From contig NZ_KQ960940.1 in NCBI RefSeq assembly GCF_001553405.1, positions 2,608 through 66,607 on the forward strand: 64,000 nucleotides of DNA. The letters run 5' to 3'. Positions within the stretch are counted from its first letter, which is position 1; the number at the start of each line of letters is the position of its first letter. The position numbers and the translations under genes were made by a program. The stretch comes from Megasphaera hutchinsoni (GTDB lineage Bacteria > Bacillota > Negativicutes > Veillonellales > Megasphaeraceae). A model generated the notes under the pieces. It had not been told where the DNA came from. It did not search any database and saw nothing but the letters and a program-made list of their open reading frames with translations. Positions 24,915-33,429 of the stretch are shown here, piece by piece.

Positions 24915-26057
24915 ATGAGAATATTGCATACGGCCGATTGGCATTTAGGTAAGATGTTTTATGGTGAATATTTGACGGATGATCAAGAATATGTGTTACG
25001 ACAACAGTTTTTACCGCTGTTAAAAGAAGCGGCGGTGGACGTGGTTGTAATTGCAGGTGATATTTATGACCGGAGCTTACCACCGACAGGGGCAGTGGAA
25101 TTATTTGATGAAATGATTACCAAAATTGCCAATGAAGCACATATACCTTGTATGATTATTAGTGGCAATCATGACAGTGCTACTCGTCTTTCCTTTGGTA
25201 ACAATCTATTGTCAGCACAGGGGATTTATATAGCTGGTGATTGGAATAAATTGGTTAATCCCGTGATTATGGAAGACAAGTTTGGGAAGGTGTCTTTTTA
25301 TTTGATTCCTTTTGCTGATCCAGCGGAAATACGACAACAATTTGGCAATCGGGATGTGCATGATCATGAAAGTGCGTTGCGACAGGTGTTAGCGTATTAT
25401 CCTCGAGGAACAGCACGTTCCGTTTGTGTCGCACATGCCTTTGTTAAGGGGGGAATTACCAGTGATTCAGAACGCCCGTTGGCGATTGGGGGAACAGAAG
25501 TGGTCGATGTGTCTTGTTTCGATGGTTTTTCCTATACTGCACTGGGACATTTACATGGACCACAACAGGCTGGGAGCAGAAAAAACGTTCGCTATGCGGG
25601 GAGTTTATTGAAATATTCCTTTGGAGAAGCACGGCAGAAAAAATCATTTCTTCTTGTTGATATGGATGGCAATGGGCAGGTGGGCTTTGAGTCCATTCCC
25701 ATTATGTCGCGGCGCGATGTACGTATTATCGAAGGTGATTTTGCTACGTTGATGGCTGCGGAGGATACGCAGACGGATGATTTTATCTTGGCACGAGTGT
25801 TGGATAGTGAACCTATTTTAGATGGCATGACGAAGATTCGACAAAAGTATCCTAATGCGTTGGCCTTAGAAACCCCAAATCGCCGTATGATGGGAATGCA
25901 GGAAGGGCCACGGGCGGTGGGAAAAACGACAGAGTTTGAGTTATTTCAGAGTTTTGTACAGTCTATGCGAGGCGAGGGGCTATCGGTGCAAGAACAAGCA
26001 TGTGCAACGGATATTTGGCAACGGTTACTAGCAGAGGATGGTGATGGAATGTTATGA
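24915..26057 (+). CDS. sbcD: SbcD nuclease subunit
   Basis: Mre11-like nuclease subunit of SbcCD, which cleaves hairpins and processes DNA ends. It has 380 residues. Metallophosphoesterase motifs are in order: 'HTADWHLG' (about 5-12), 'VIAGDIYDR' (about 45-53), 'SGNHDSATR' (about 82-90), 'VCVAHAFVKGG' and 'ALGHLHGPQ'. ATG 24915 is chosen over 24912 because the AAGGAG site is only three bases from the first ATG. The gene overlaps sbcC by four bases (ATGA), so the two subunits are translationally coupled. Confidence 0.97.
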   Translation: MRILHTADWHLGKMFYGEYLTDDQEYVLRQQFLPLLKEAAVDVVVIAGDIYDRSLPPTGAVELFDEMITKIANEAHIPCMIISGNHDSATRLSFGNNLLSAQGIYIAGDWNKLVNPVIMEDKFGKVSFYLIPFADPAEIRQQFGNRDVHDHESALRQVLAYYPRGTARSVCVAHAFVKGGITSDSERPLAIGGTEVVDVSCFDGFSYTALGHLHGPQQAGSRKNVRYAGSLLKYSFGEARQKKSFLLVDMDGNGQVGFESIPIMSRRDVRIIEGDFATLMAAEDTQTDDFILARVLDSEPILDGMTKIRQKYPNALALETPNRRMMGMQEGPRAVGKTTEFELFQSFVQSMRGEGLSVQEQACATDIWQRLLAEDGDGML

Positions 26058-29000
26058 GGCCTTTATATTTGGAAATGCAGGCTTTTGGACCATATGCGGG
26101 TAAGCAGTGTATTGATTTTAGAGATTTGAAAGAACGGCGGTTATTTTTAATTTATGGGCCTACTGGTGCAGGTAAGACGACGATCTTAGATGCTATGTGT
26201 TATGCCTTGTATGGTGATACGAGTGGTAATCGCCGTTCGGGGGCACATATGCGGAGTGAATATGCCTCGCCACAGGTGCCGACTAAGGTGAGCTTTGCTT
26301 TTACAGTGGGATCTCATTATTATCGGATTGAACGTAGTCCCGAGCAAGAAATTGCAAAATTACGAGGTTCGGGGTTAAAAAAGGCGGCCGCAATGGTGGC
26401 TTTGTATGAAACAGATGCGAATGGTGAAGATACGAAAGTGATCGCAACGAAGAATGTAAATGCACAGGTAGAATCTATCTTAGGGTTTAAGTCGGAACAA
26501 TTTCGGCAAGTTGTTCTTTTACCACAAGGAGATTTTCGTAAACTCCTTTTAGCCGGTTCAGCTGAACGACAACAAATTATGCAGATTTTGTTTCATACAG
26601 AGCGTTATGCACGGTTTCAACTTTTTATGAAAGAAAAGCATGATGCCATACAGCAAGAATATCAGCAACTGGTGCAACAGGAAAAACAGGGATTAGAAAG
26701 TGCAGACTTATCAACGGTAGAGTTGTTACAAGCACGGATAACTGAAAATACTCATCAGATACAAGCGATAAAACAGCAGATTGAGGTAGCTCAACGGTTA
26801 CAGGAACAGCGAACGCAAGAATTACAAGTGGCAACGGAGTTGGAGAGCCATTTTAAGGCACTTGCGGAAGCACAGTTAGCGTATGAACAGTTACAAAAGC
26901 AAGAAAAGGAGATGGCACAGCGGAAAGTATATATAGAACAGCTTGAGCAGGCACATATCTTAGTGGATGCTTTTCAACAAGTAGATGATATTATAACGAA
27001 AGGAAAAGAAGCAAGTATTCGTAAGCAGCAAGTAGAACAGCAGCGGAATGACGCATGTGAAAAGGCAAAGCAAGCGGCACAAACCTATGCAAAGTTGCAG
27101 GCACAACAAGGAGAAATTGAGGTGTTGACGGGTACAATTCAACAGTGGAAAGGATGGCAATCGCGGATTAACGAATACCATAAACAGAAAAAACGGTGGG
27201 ATTTAATACAAAAGAAAGAAAAGGATGTAAAAGAAAAAGTGGCTGCACAGGAAAAGCTGCGGGTTGAAGTTGAGGCAAAAATACAACACGTACGTCAAGC
27301 GGAAGTACAGTTAGCACAGATACAAACGACGATAGGGGATAAGCAACTAGCGTTGAAACAAGCCCACGATGAACAAAATAGGGCAAATAGTAGACAAGAG
27401 TATAAGCAGAAAATAGAGACCGAAGAAAAAAATATGCAGTTTGGGTTAGACCAATTGAAGCGTATGCAAGACGAGGCATCTCGTCTTACACGGGAGTATG
27501 AACAAGTGTATTGTTTGTTTATTCAAGGGCAGGCAGCGGTACTGGCAACAACTTTACAGGATGATATGCCATGCCCTGTGTGCGGTTCGCAAGAACATCC
27601 GGCACCAGCGATACCGTTGGCAGCCATACCAACGCAAGACGAGGTAGAGGAAAAGAAGAAAAAGGTAGAAGAAGTAAAGGAAAAGTGTCAGAAAAAAGAA
27701 GTAATTATTCAGGAAAGTATGACGAAGATAGAAAACTGGAAACGGGAATACGGGAAACTTATAACTGGAGATGAGGCGGATAAAACTGTGGCACAGTGTC
27801 AAAAGGAGATAGATACATTAGAAGAGATGCTTAAGACTTTATCGACACAGGTACAGATGATAACGACAAGTCTTCAGTGTATGCCGGATATGGAGAAACA
27901 GTTACAAACGATAGAGGTAGATATAAAGGAACAACAAGATACATATATGACATATCATGAAGAAGCCATTCGGTTAGCCACGGACATAGCAATAGTAGAA
28001 CAGGAAATTCCCGTGGAATATAGAATGCCTAACGCGGTAGATAGGGCGATACAAAAGGAAGAAAAAACGGTAGCTAAGTTTAAAGAAAACGTACAGCAGG
28101 CCGAAAAAGAACGGCTTCAGCAAGGGCAATTAGAAGTGCAGTTGCAAACCGTATTTGATCAAGAATGCAAGAAGCATAAACAGTTACAAGCGGATTATAA
28201 AGAAGCATGGAAGCTGTTAGTTACACGTGTACAAGAGGCTGGTTTTGATAGTCCGGACCGGTGTCGTATGTTGCAAGAACGTTGGAAAGAACGGGACAAA
28301 GAAAAACAAATACTTCAGGATTACGAAGAAAAACAGTCGCGGCATATTGGCGTGATCAAAAAAGAAGAAGCATGCATACAAGGACAGGTTCGCCCCGCCG
28401 TAGAAGAAAAAAAACAAGCCATGCAAGCAGTGAATGAACAGGTGCGACAGGCGAGTGAAAAAAAAGCAACCTTGAATGAACAGGTGCAACAAGATACTAA
28501 ATTATATGAACGGATGCAAGCAGGGAAACAGCGACAAAACGTGTTAATGGAAGAATATAAGGTGGTTGGTTCGGTGTATGAACTGGTCAGTGGTAAGCAA
28601 ACGGGAATTAATTTTGAACGCTATGTCTTAGGTGCGTTATTAGATGAAGTATTGGCAGCAGCGAATTTGCGATTACATACGATGAGTAGGCAACGATATG
28701 AATTGCAGCGTTCTCATAGTTGGGATGATAAACGGGTGAAACAAATTGGCTTAGATATTGAAGTGTTTGATAACTATACAGGCTATGCTCGTCCAGCCAA
28801 TACGCTTTCTGGTGGTGAAACTTTTTTAGCTTCACTGGCACTTGCCCTGGGATTAGCAGATGTAGTACAGACCTATTCGGGCGGTATTCATTTGGATACT
28901 ATTTTTATTGATGAAGGCTTTGGTACTCTTGATGATGAAACCCTTGATTTTGCACTGAAAACGTTGTTGCAATTACAAGGTAATGGTAGGTTGGTAGGGA

Positions 29001-29101
29001 TCATTTCGCATGTAGCTGAATTAAAAGAACGCATTACGACTCGTTTGGCTATTCAAAAAACAAAACAGGGAAGTACGGCGGCTTTTGAATTGTTGAATTA
29101 A
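26054..29101 (+). CDS. sbcC: SbcC ATPase subunit
   Basis: Rad50-like SMC ATPase partner of SbcD, 1015 residues. Walker A GPTGAGKTT lies at 35-43 and a Q-loop 'QFRQVVLLPQGDFRKLL' at about 152-168. Two long Gln/Glu/Lys-rich coiled-coil arms flank the zinc hook CPVC (507-510, 'PCPVCGSQEHP'). The ABC signature 'LSGGETF' is near 918-924 and Walker B 'TIFIDEGFGTLD' near 950-961. The length is normal for Firmicute SbcC. The stop lies about 80 bases before the glyoxalase gene and no terminator is seen. Confidence 0.98.
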   Translation: MRPLYLEMQAFGPYAGKQCIDFRDLKERRLFLIYGPTGAGKTTILDAMCYALYGDTSGNRRSGAHMRSEYASPQVPTKVSFAFTVGSHYYRIERSPEQEIAKLRGSGLKKAAAMVALYETDANGEDTKVIATKNVNAQVESILGFKSEQFRQVVLLPQGDFRKLLLAGSAERQQIMQILFHTERYARFQLFMKEKHDAIQQEYQQLVQQEKQGLESADLSTVELLQARITENTHQIQAIKQQIEVAQRLQEQRTQELQVATELESHFKALAEAQLAYEQLQKQEKEMAQRKVYIEQLEQAHILVDAFQQVDDIITKGKEASIRKQQVEQQRNDACEKAKQAAQTYAKLQAQQGEIEVLTGTIQQWKGWQSRINEYHKQKKRWDLIQKKEKDVKEKVAAQEKLRVEVEAKIQHVRQAEVQLAQIQTTIGDKQLALKQAHDEQNRANSRQEYKQKIETEEKNMQFGLDQLKRMQDEASRLTREYEQVYCLFIQGQAAVLATTLQDDMPCPVCGSQEHPAPAIPLAAIPTQDEVEEKKKKVEEVKEKCQKKEVIIQESMTKIENWKREYGKLITGDEADKTVAQCQKEIDTLEEMLKTLSTQVQMITTSLQCMPDMEKQLQTIEVDIKEQQDTYMTYHEEAIRLATDIAIVEQEIPVEYRMPNAVDRAIQKEEKTVAKFKENVQQAEKERLQQGQLEVQLQTVFDQECKKHKQLQADYKEAWKLLVTRVQEAGFDSPDRCRMLQERWKERDKEKQILQDYEEKQSRHIGVIKKEEACIQGQVRPAVEEKKQAMQAVNEQVRQASEKKATLNEQVQQDTKLYERMQAGKQRQNVLMEEYKVVGSVYELVSGKQTGINFERYVLGALLDEVLAAANLRLHTMSRQRYELQRSHSWDDKRVKQIGLDIEVFDNYTGYARPANTLSGGETFLASLALALGLADVVQTYSGGIHLDTIFIDEGFGTLDDETLDFALKTLLQLQGNGRLVGIISHVAELKERITTRLAIQKTKQGSTAAFELLN

Positions 29102-29178
29102 CGATTATATTGGCAGTGGTTAAAGAAGCGAGTATAATCGAGTATAATAGGGAACATTGCAGAAAGGAAGCGTATAAG

Positions 29179-29544
29179 ATGCAATTTACATTTCGACATA
29201 CTAATTTTAATGTATTAGATTTATCGCGAAGTCTTGCTTTTTATGAAAAAGCGTTAGGATTAAAAGAAATTCGGCGGATTGAACGACCAGATTTTACGAT
29301 TGTATATATAGGCGATGGCGTTTCTTCGTTTTGTTTGGAACTCACGTGGCTTAAGGCTCGTACTACCCCGTATAATTTAGGGGAGAATGAATTTCATACG
29401 GCGTTTGCCGTCTCGGATATGGATAATGCATTGGCTTTACACCGAAGTATGGATTGTGTGGTTTATGAAAACCCTGATATGGGTATTTATTTTATTGTCG
29501 ATCCCGATGGCTATTGGTTAGAAATTATTCCAGAGGTACTATAA
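29179..29544 (+). CDS. Glyoxalase I-type VOC protein (lactoylglutathione lyase family)
   Basis: 121 residues, one beta-alpha-beta-beta-beta pair. The four metal ligands of glyoxalase I can be placed: His in 'FRHTNFNV' (7), Glu in 'CLELTW' (about 54), His in 'EFHTAFAV' (about 73) and Glu in 'YWLEIIP' (about 117). It probably isomerises methylglyoxal-thiol adducts; the natural thiol in this group is uncertain. ATG 29179 follows AAAGGAAG; the longer upstream frame lacks a site. It ends directly against tcdA, so the two are cotranscribed. Confidence 0.85.
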   Translation: MQFTFRHTNFNVLDLSRSLAFYEKALGLKEIRRIERPDFTIVYIGDGVSSFCLELTWLKARTTPYNLGENEFHTAFAVSDMDNALALHRSMDCVVYENPDMGIYFIVDPDGYWLEIIPEVL

Positions 29545-30252
29545 ATGGAAGAAAAATATACACAGCGAACGGCATGGCTTTTAGGCAAGGATAATGTGCA
29601 GAAATTGGGCGAAAAGAAGATCTTGCTGTTTGGCGTAGGTGGGGTAGGGTCGTTTGTAGCCGAAGCGTTGATTCGTGCTGGTATTGGACATCTTGTACTT
29701 GTCGATGCAGATGTTTTTGAACCGTCAAATATCAATCGTCAATTAGGTGCTACTGTTATTACGATAGGACAGCCAAAAGTAAACGCTATGAAGGAACGAT
29801 TGCTAATGATTAATCCTACTGCGGATATACAAACTCATCAGTTTTTTTATTTACCGGAAACGCATCGTGACTTCATTTCGCAGATACAACCAGATTATGT
29901 GGTTGATGCGATTGATACGGTGGCGGCCAAGATTTCTATTATTGAAGAATCATACACCTTACATATTCCCGTCATCTCTTCTATGGGAGCTGGCAATAAA
30001 TTACATCCTGAACAGTTTGAAATAGAGAAGATTGAAAAGACGTCTGTTGATCCGTTGGCAAAAAAAATACGCAAAGAATTAAAGCAACGAGGCATACAAG
30101 GTATTTTGGTCGTGTATTCCAAAGAAAAGCCGATAATACCGCAAAAAGAGGAAACGGAAAATGCATCGCCAGGAAGTATTTCTTTTGTTCCCGGGGCGGT
30201 TGGACTTATTATCGCTGGTGCGGTGATTCGTGAATTGGTACAGATTGATTAA
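29545..30252 (+). CDS. tcdA: tRNA threonylcarbamoyladenosine dehydratase
   Basis: E1-like ThiF/MoeB-fold enzyme of 235 residues that uses ATP to cyclise t6A37 of tRNA to ct6A. The nucleotide-binding loop 'LLFGVGGVGSFVAEALIRAGIG' (about 27-48) is intact, as are 'LVDADVFEPSNINRQLGA' and the adenylation-region 'DAIDTVAAK'. The late segments 'SSMGAGNKLHP' and 'PGSISFVPGAVGLIIAG' are typical of TcdA/CsdL. The ATG follows the glyoxalase stop codon with no gap. No CsdE/CsdA partner is present here. Confidence 0.93.
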   Translation: MEEKYTQRTAWLLGKDNVQKLGEKKILLFGVGGVGSFVAEALIRAGIGHLVLVDADVFEPSNINRQLGATVITIGQPKVNAMKERLLMINPTADIQTHQFFYLPETHRDFISQIQPDYVVDAIDTVAAKISIIEESYTLHIPVISSMGAGNKLHPEQFEIEKIEKTSVDPLAKKIRKELKQRGIQGILVVYSKEKPIIPQKEETENASPGSISFVPGAVGLIIAGAVIRELVQID

Positions 30253-30343
30253 AAAACGACATGTAAAATGAGAAAGTAGTCTCTGTGTAGGATGTGTGTT
30301 TTTTTGATAAAAACTAAAAACAACATGATAGAGTATATTTATA

Positions 30344-30372
30344 TTGACACTCTCTACTATATATAGTATTAT
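30344..30372 (+). promoter_or_regulatory. nrdDG promoter with NrdR-box-like palindrome
   Basis: TTGACA (30344-30349), a 17-base spacer and TATTAT (30367-30372). Inside the spacer and touching the -10 lies the perfect palindrome ACTATATATAGT (30356-30367), which matches the core of the NrdR box. NrdR binding there would block RNA polymerase. A clear second box at the usual spacing is not seen. Confidence 0.65.
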
Positions 30373-30468
30373 TAAAGCACGTTAAAAAAACCATCGAAAT
30401 GGTGTTTATTTACAATATAAATTAGATAAATATAATCCGTATTACTTATATATGGGGGGTACATAGAA

Positions 30469-32616
30469 GTGGAAGTAATCAAACGTAATGGAAAACGCGT
30501 TCCTTTTGATCGTAATAAAATTGTTATTGCTATTGAAAAGGCAATGAATAGTAGTAGTGGTGTTTATGAACCAGGACAAGCGGAACGCATTGCCCAAGAG
30601 ATTGAAGCGTATGCCGTAGCGATTCGCAAAGATATGACTATATATGGTATTGAAGATAAGGTTTATGAATACTTATTAAAGTACAATAATCCGGCTACGG
30701 CACGGGCTTATGAAAATTATAAGGCCATTCAAGCGTTTAAACGCCAGACCAATACGACTGACTCAGATGTGTTTGGTTTGTTGGATAATACAAACGTGGA
30801 TGTGTTGAATGAAAATTCTAATAAAAATGGTCATGTTGTATCGACACAACGCGATTTAATTGCGGGGGAAGTATCTAAAGATATTGCTCGGCGTAAATTG
30901 ATTCCTGCGGATATTGTGCAGGCACATGATTCGGGGGCAATTCATTTTCATGATATGGATTATATCATTCAACCCATGTTTAATTGTTGCTTGATTAACT
31001 TAGAAGATATGTTGGCAAATGGTACGGTTATTAATGGAAAAAGAATTGATACGCCGAAATCGTTCCAAGTAGCTTGCACGGTGACGACTCAAATTATTGC
31101 CCAAGTAGCGAGTGGTCAATATGGAGGTCAGTCGATTAATGGTATTGATCGTATTTTAGCGCCCTATGTACGGAAATCTTTTGAAAAATACATGGCGGCT
31201 GTCGTGGAAGAACAGCAAGAAGTATATGGTATTGAACCGGATATGAAAAAAGCGGAAGAAATTGCATGGAAGCGTACACGTAAAGAAATTAAAGATGGAA
31301 TCCAAACCGTACAATATCAAATTAACACCTTGATGACAACGAATGGGCAAGCACCGTTTGTAACTCTATTTATGTACTTTAAACCTGATTATGAATACGC
31401 TAAAGAAGCGGCATTGATTACGGAAGAATTGTTGCGGCAACGGATTCAAGGCATAAAAAATGAAGCAGATGTATATGTAACTCCTGCTTTTCCAAAATTG
31501 ATTTATGTCTTAGATGAACATAACGTGACGGCTGATAGTCCTTATTTTTATTTGACGAAATTAGCGGCAGAATGTACGGCAAAACGAATGTATCCTGATT
31601 ATATTTCTGCAAAAAAGATGAAAGAAAATTATGAAGGAAATGTATTTAGTCCAATGGGGTGTCGTTCCTTTTTATCACCGTGGAAGGATGAAACTGGCAA
31701 GTATAAATTCGATGGCCGCTTTAATATGGGCGTTGTTTCGATTAATTTACCCCAAATTGGCATTTTAGCCGATGGCGATGAAGAAAAGTTTTTTCAAATT
31801 TTGGATAAGCGCTTAGAACTTTGCAAAAAGGCATTGCTCTTGCGGGTAGAATTATTGAAACAAATCACGTCGGATGTATCGCCGATTCATTGGCAATACG
31901 GTGCTATTGCACGGTTAAAACCAGGCGAAACGGTAGAACGTTTTATTTATGGTGGTTATGCAACGCTTTCATTAGGGTATATCGGCATGTATGAAGCGAC
32001 GATGTTGACAAAACATTGTTCCCATACAGCTCCGGAAGGTAAGCGGTTTGCACTGAAAGTTATGGATGTTTTTGATGAACATATTCAAGCGTGGAAAAAA
32101 GAAACGGGTATTGGTTTTGCTTTATATGGTACGCCGGCAGAAAACTTGACCCATCGTTTTTGCAAGATTGATCAGACTCGTTTTGGCGATATCGAAAATG
32201 TGACCGATAAAGGCTATTACACGAATAGCTATCATGTCGATGTGCGAGAAAAAATCAACGTTTTTGATAAATTTGCTTTTGAATCAGAATTTCAGAAAAA
32301 ATCTACGGGTGGTTGTATTTCCTATGCAGAAATACCGAATATGACTCATAATATAGATGCCGTATTGGCGATGATTCAGTATATCTACGACAATATTTCC
32401 TATGCTGAATTTAATACGAAGTTGGATTATTGCCATAATTGCGGTTTTGATGGCGAAATTGTGTTGAATGAACAAAATGATTGGGAATGCCCACGGTGTC
32501 ATAATACAGAACGCACAAAGTTGACGGTTATTCGCCGTACGTGTGGGTATTTAGGTGAAAATTTTTGGAATGAAGGACGGACGAAAGAAATTAAAAATCG
32601 GGTTCTTCACATTTAG
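30469..32616 (+). CDS. nrdD: Anaerobic ribonucleoside-triphosphate reductase, class III
   Basis: Glycyl-radical enzyme making dNTPs without oxygen, 715 residues. The ATP-cone is N-terminal ('VIKRNGKRVPFDRNKIVIAIEKAM'). The C-terminus has the zinc site CHNC...CPRC (655/658 and 674/677) and the glycyl-radical motif 'RRTCGYLG' with Gly693. The start is GTG 30469 behind a GGGGGGT ribosome site. It lies 11 bases before its activase nrdG. About 100 bases of 5' leader with a small AAACCAT/ATGGTGTTT hairpin separate promoter and start. Confidence 0.97.
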   Translation: MEVIKRNGKRVPFDRNKIVIAIEKAMNSSSGVYEPGQAERIAQEIEAYAVAIRKDMTIYGIEDKVYEYLLKYNNPATARAYENYKAIQAFKRQTNTTDSDVFGLLDNTNVDVLNENSNKNGHVVSTQRDLIAGEVSKDIARRKLIPADIVQAHDSGAIHFHDMDYIIQPMFNCCLINLEDMLANGTVINGKRIDTPKSFQVACTVTTQIIAQVASGQYGGQSINGIDRILAPYVRKSFEKYMAAVVEEQQEVYGIEPDMKKAEEIAWKRTRKEIKDGIQTVQYQINTLMTTNGQAPFVTLFMYFKPDYEYAKEAALITEELLRQRIQGIKNEADVYVTPAFPKLIYVLDEHNVTADSPYFYLTKLAAECTAKRMYPDYISAKKMKENYEGNVFSPMGCRSFLSPWKDETGKYKFDGRFNMGVVSINLPQIGILADGDEEKFFQILDKRLELCKKALLLRVELLKQITSDVSPIHWQYGAIARLKPGETVERFIYGGYATLSLGYIGMYEATMLTKHCSHTAPEGKRFALKVMDVFDEHIQAWKKETGIGFALYGTPAENLTHRFCKIDQTRFGDIENVTDKGYYTNSYHVDVREKINVFDKFAFESEFQKKSTGGCISYAEIPNMTHNIDAVLAMIQYIYDNISYAEFNTKLDYCHNCGFDGEIVLNEQNDWECPRCHNTERTKLTVIRRTCGYLGENFWNEGRTKEIKNRVLHI

Positions 32617-32627
32617 GTGATGATAGT

Positions 32628-33134
32628 ATGCGGTATGGACAAATACGGCAGTTTGATATAGCCAATGGTCCAGGGATTCGCGTATCCGTGTTTGTCACGG
32701 GATGTACGCATGGATGTGTAAATTGTTTTAATGTAGAATATCAACGATTTGATGCAGGTAACGTATGGACGAAAAAAGAAACACAGCAAGTATTGACGTA
32801 TTTACAAAATCCCGCTGTGAAGGGACTCACCCTCTTAGGTGGAGAACCGATGCAAAATACGGAAGGATTGATTCCCTTAGTCCAAGCGGTGAAAAAGTTT
32901 TTTCCGCACAAAGATATTTGGGTGTATTCGGGGTTTGTATATGAACAAATTATTAAGGATAAAGAGAAAAAAAAACTTTTGTCCATTTGTGATATTCTTG
33001 TCGATGGACCATTTATAGATGCGTTGAAAGATCCGGCGTTGTATTTTAGGGGATCTTCAAATCAGCGTATTATTCAGATTACACCAAGTTTAGAGCAGGG
33101 AAAAATAACATTGTTATGGCCAGATGGGCGATAA
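32628..33134 (+). CDS. nrdG: Anaerobic ribonucleotide reductase activating protein
   Basis: Radical-SAM activase of 168 residues that generates the glycyl radical on NrdD. The cluster motif CTHGCVNC gives Cys26, Cys30 and Cys33 in the CxxxCxxC spacing. The SAM-binding 'TLLGGEPMQN' follows at about 66-75. It is cotranscribed with nrdD. The strong terminator just downstream closes the operon. Confidence 0.97.
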   Translation: MRYGQIRQFDIANGPGIRVSVFVTGCTHGCVNCFNVEYQRFDAGNVWTKKETQQVLTYLQNPAVKGLTLLGGEPMQNTEGLIPLVQAVKKFFPHKDIWVYSGFVYEQIIKDKEKKKLLSICDILVDGPFIDALKDPALYFRGSSNQRIIQITPSLEQGKITLLWPDGR

Positions 33135-33145
33135 CAGCAAATGAT

Positions 33146-33187
33146 AAAGGTGGTAGCTATAAAAGGTATGGCTACCACCTTTTTTTG
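33146..33187 (+). terminator. Terminator of nrdDG
   Basis: A 12-bp stem AAAGGTGGTAGC/GCTACCACCTTT with a 12-base loop and seven T. Confidence 0.92.
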
Positions 33188-33336
33188 ATAATCATATACG
33201 AATTATAGAACGCTGTTTTGAAAGAAATTTTTGAATAGTTTCATTGTATTTTTGGTGGAAATATAGTTAATAAAGGAAAAAGACACAAATATGCAGAAAT
33301 AAATGTCTGAATGGATTGTTTTGTGTCTAAATGGAG

Positions 33337-33365
33337 TTGATAAATTATACTATATACCATATACT
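33337..33365 (+). promoter_or_regulatory. Promoter of the TonB-receptor gene
   Basis: TTGATA (33337-33342), 17 bases, TATACT (33360-33365), about 65 bases ahead of the start codon. Apart from this the region 33190-33425 is AT-rich and shows no strong operator. Confidence 0.55.
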
Positions 33366-33429
33366 TAAAAAAATAATGAAATAAATATTCAAAATACTAG
33401 TCATCAATTTTACGAAAAGAGGGAATGAA

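Noticed and set aside
33180-33215. Fur box near the TonB-receptor gene (TGATAATCA at the nrdG terminator)
   Set aside because: Only half of the motif matches and it lies about 150 bases upstream of the likely promoter.
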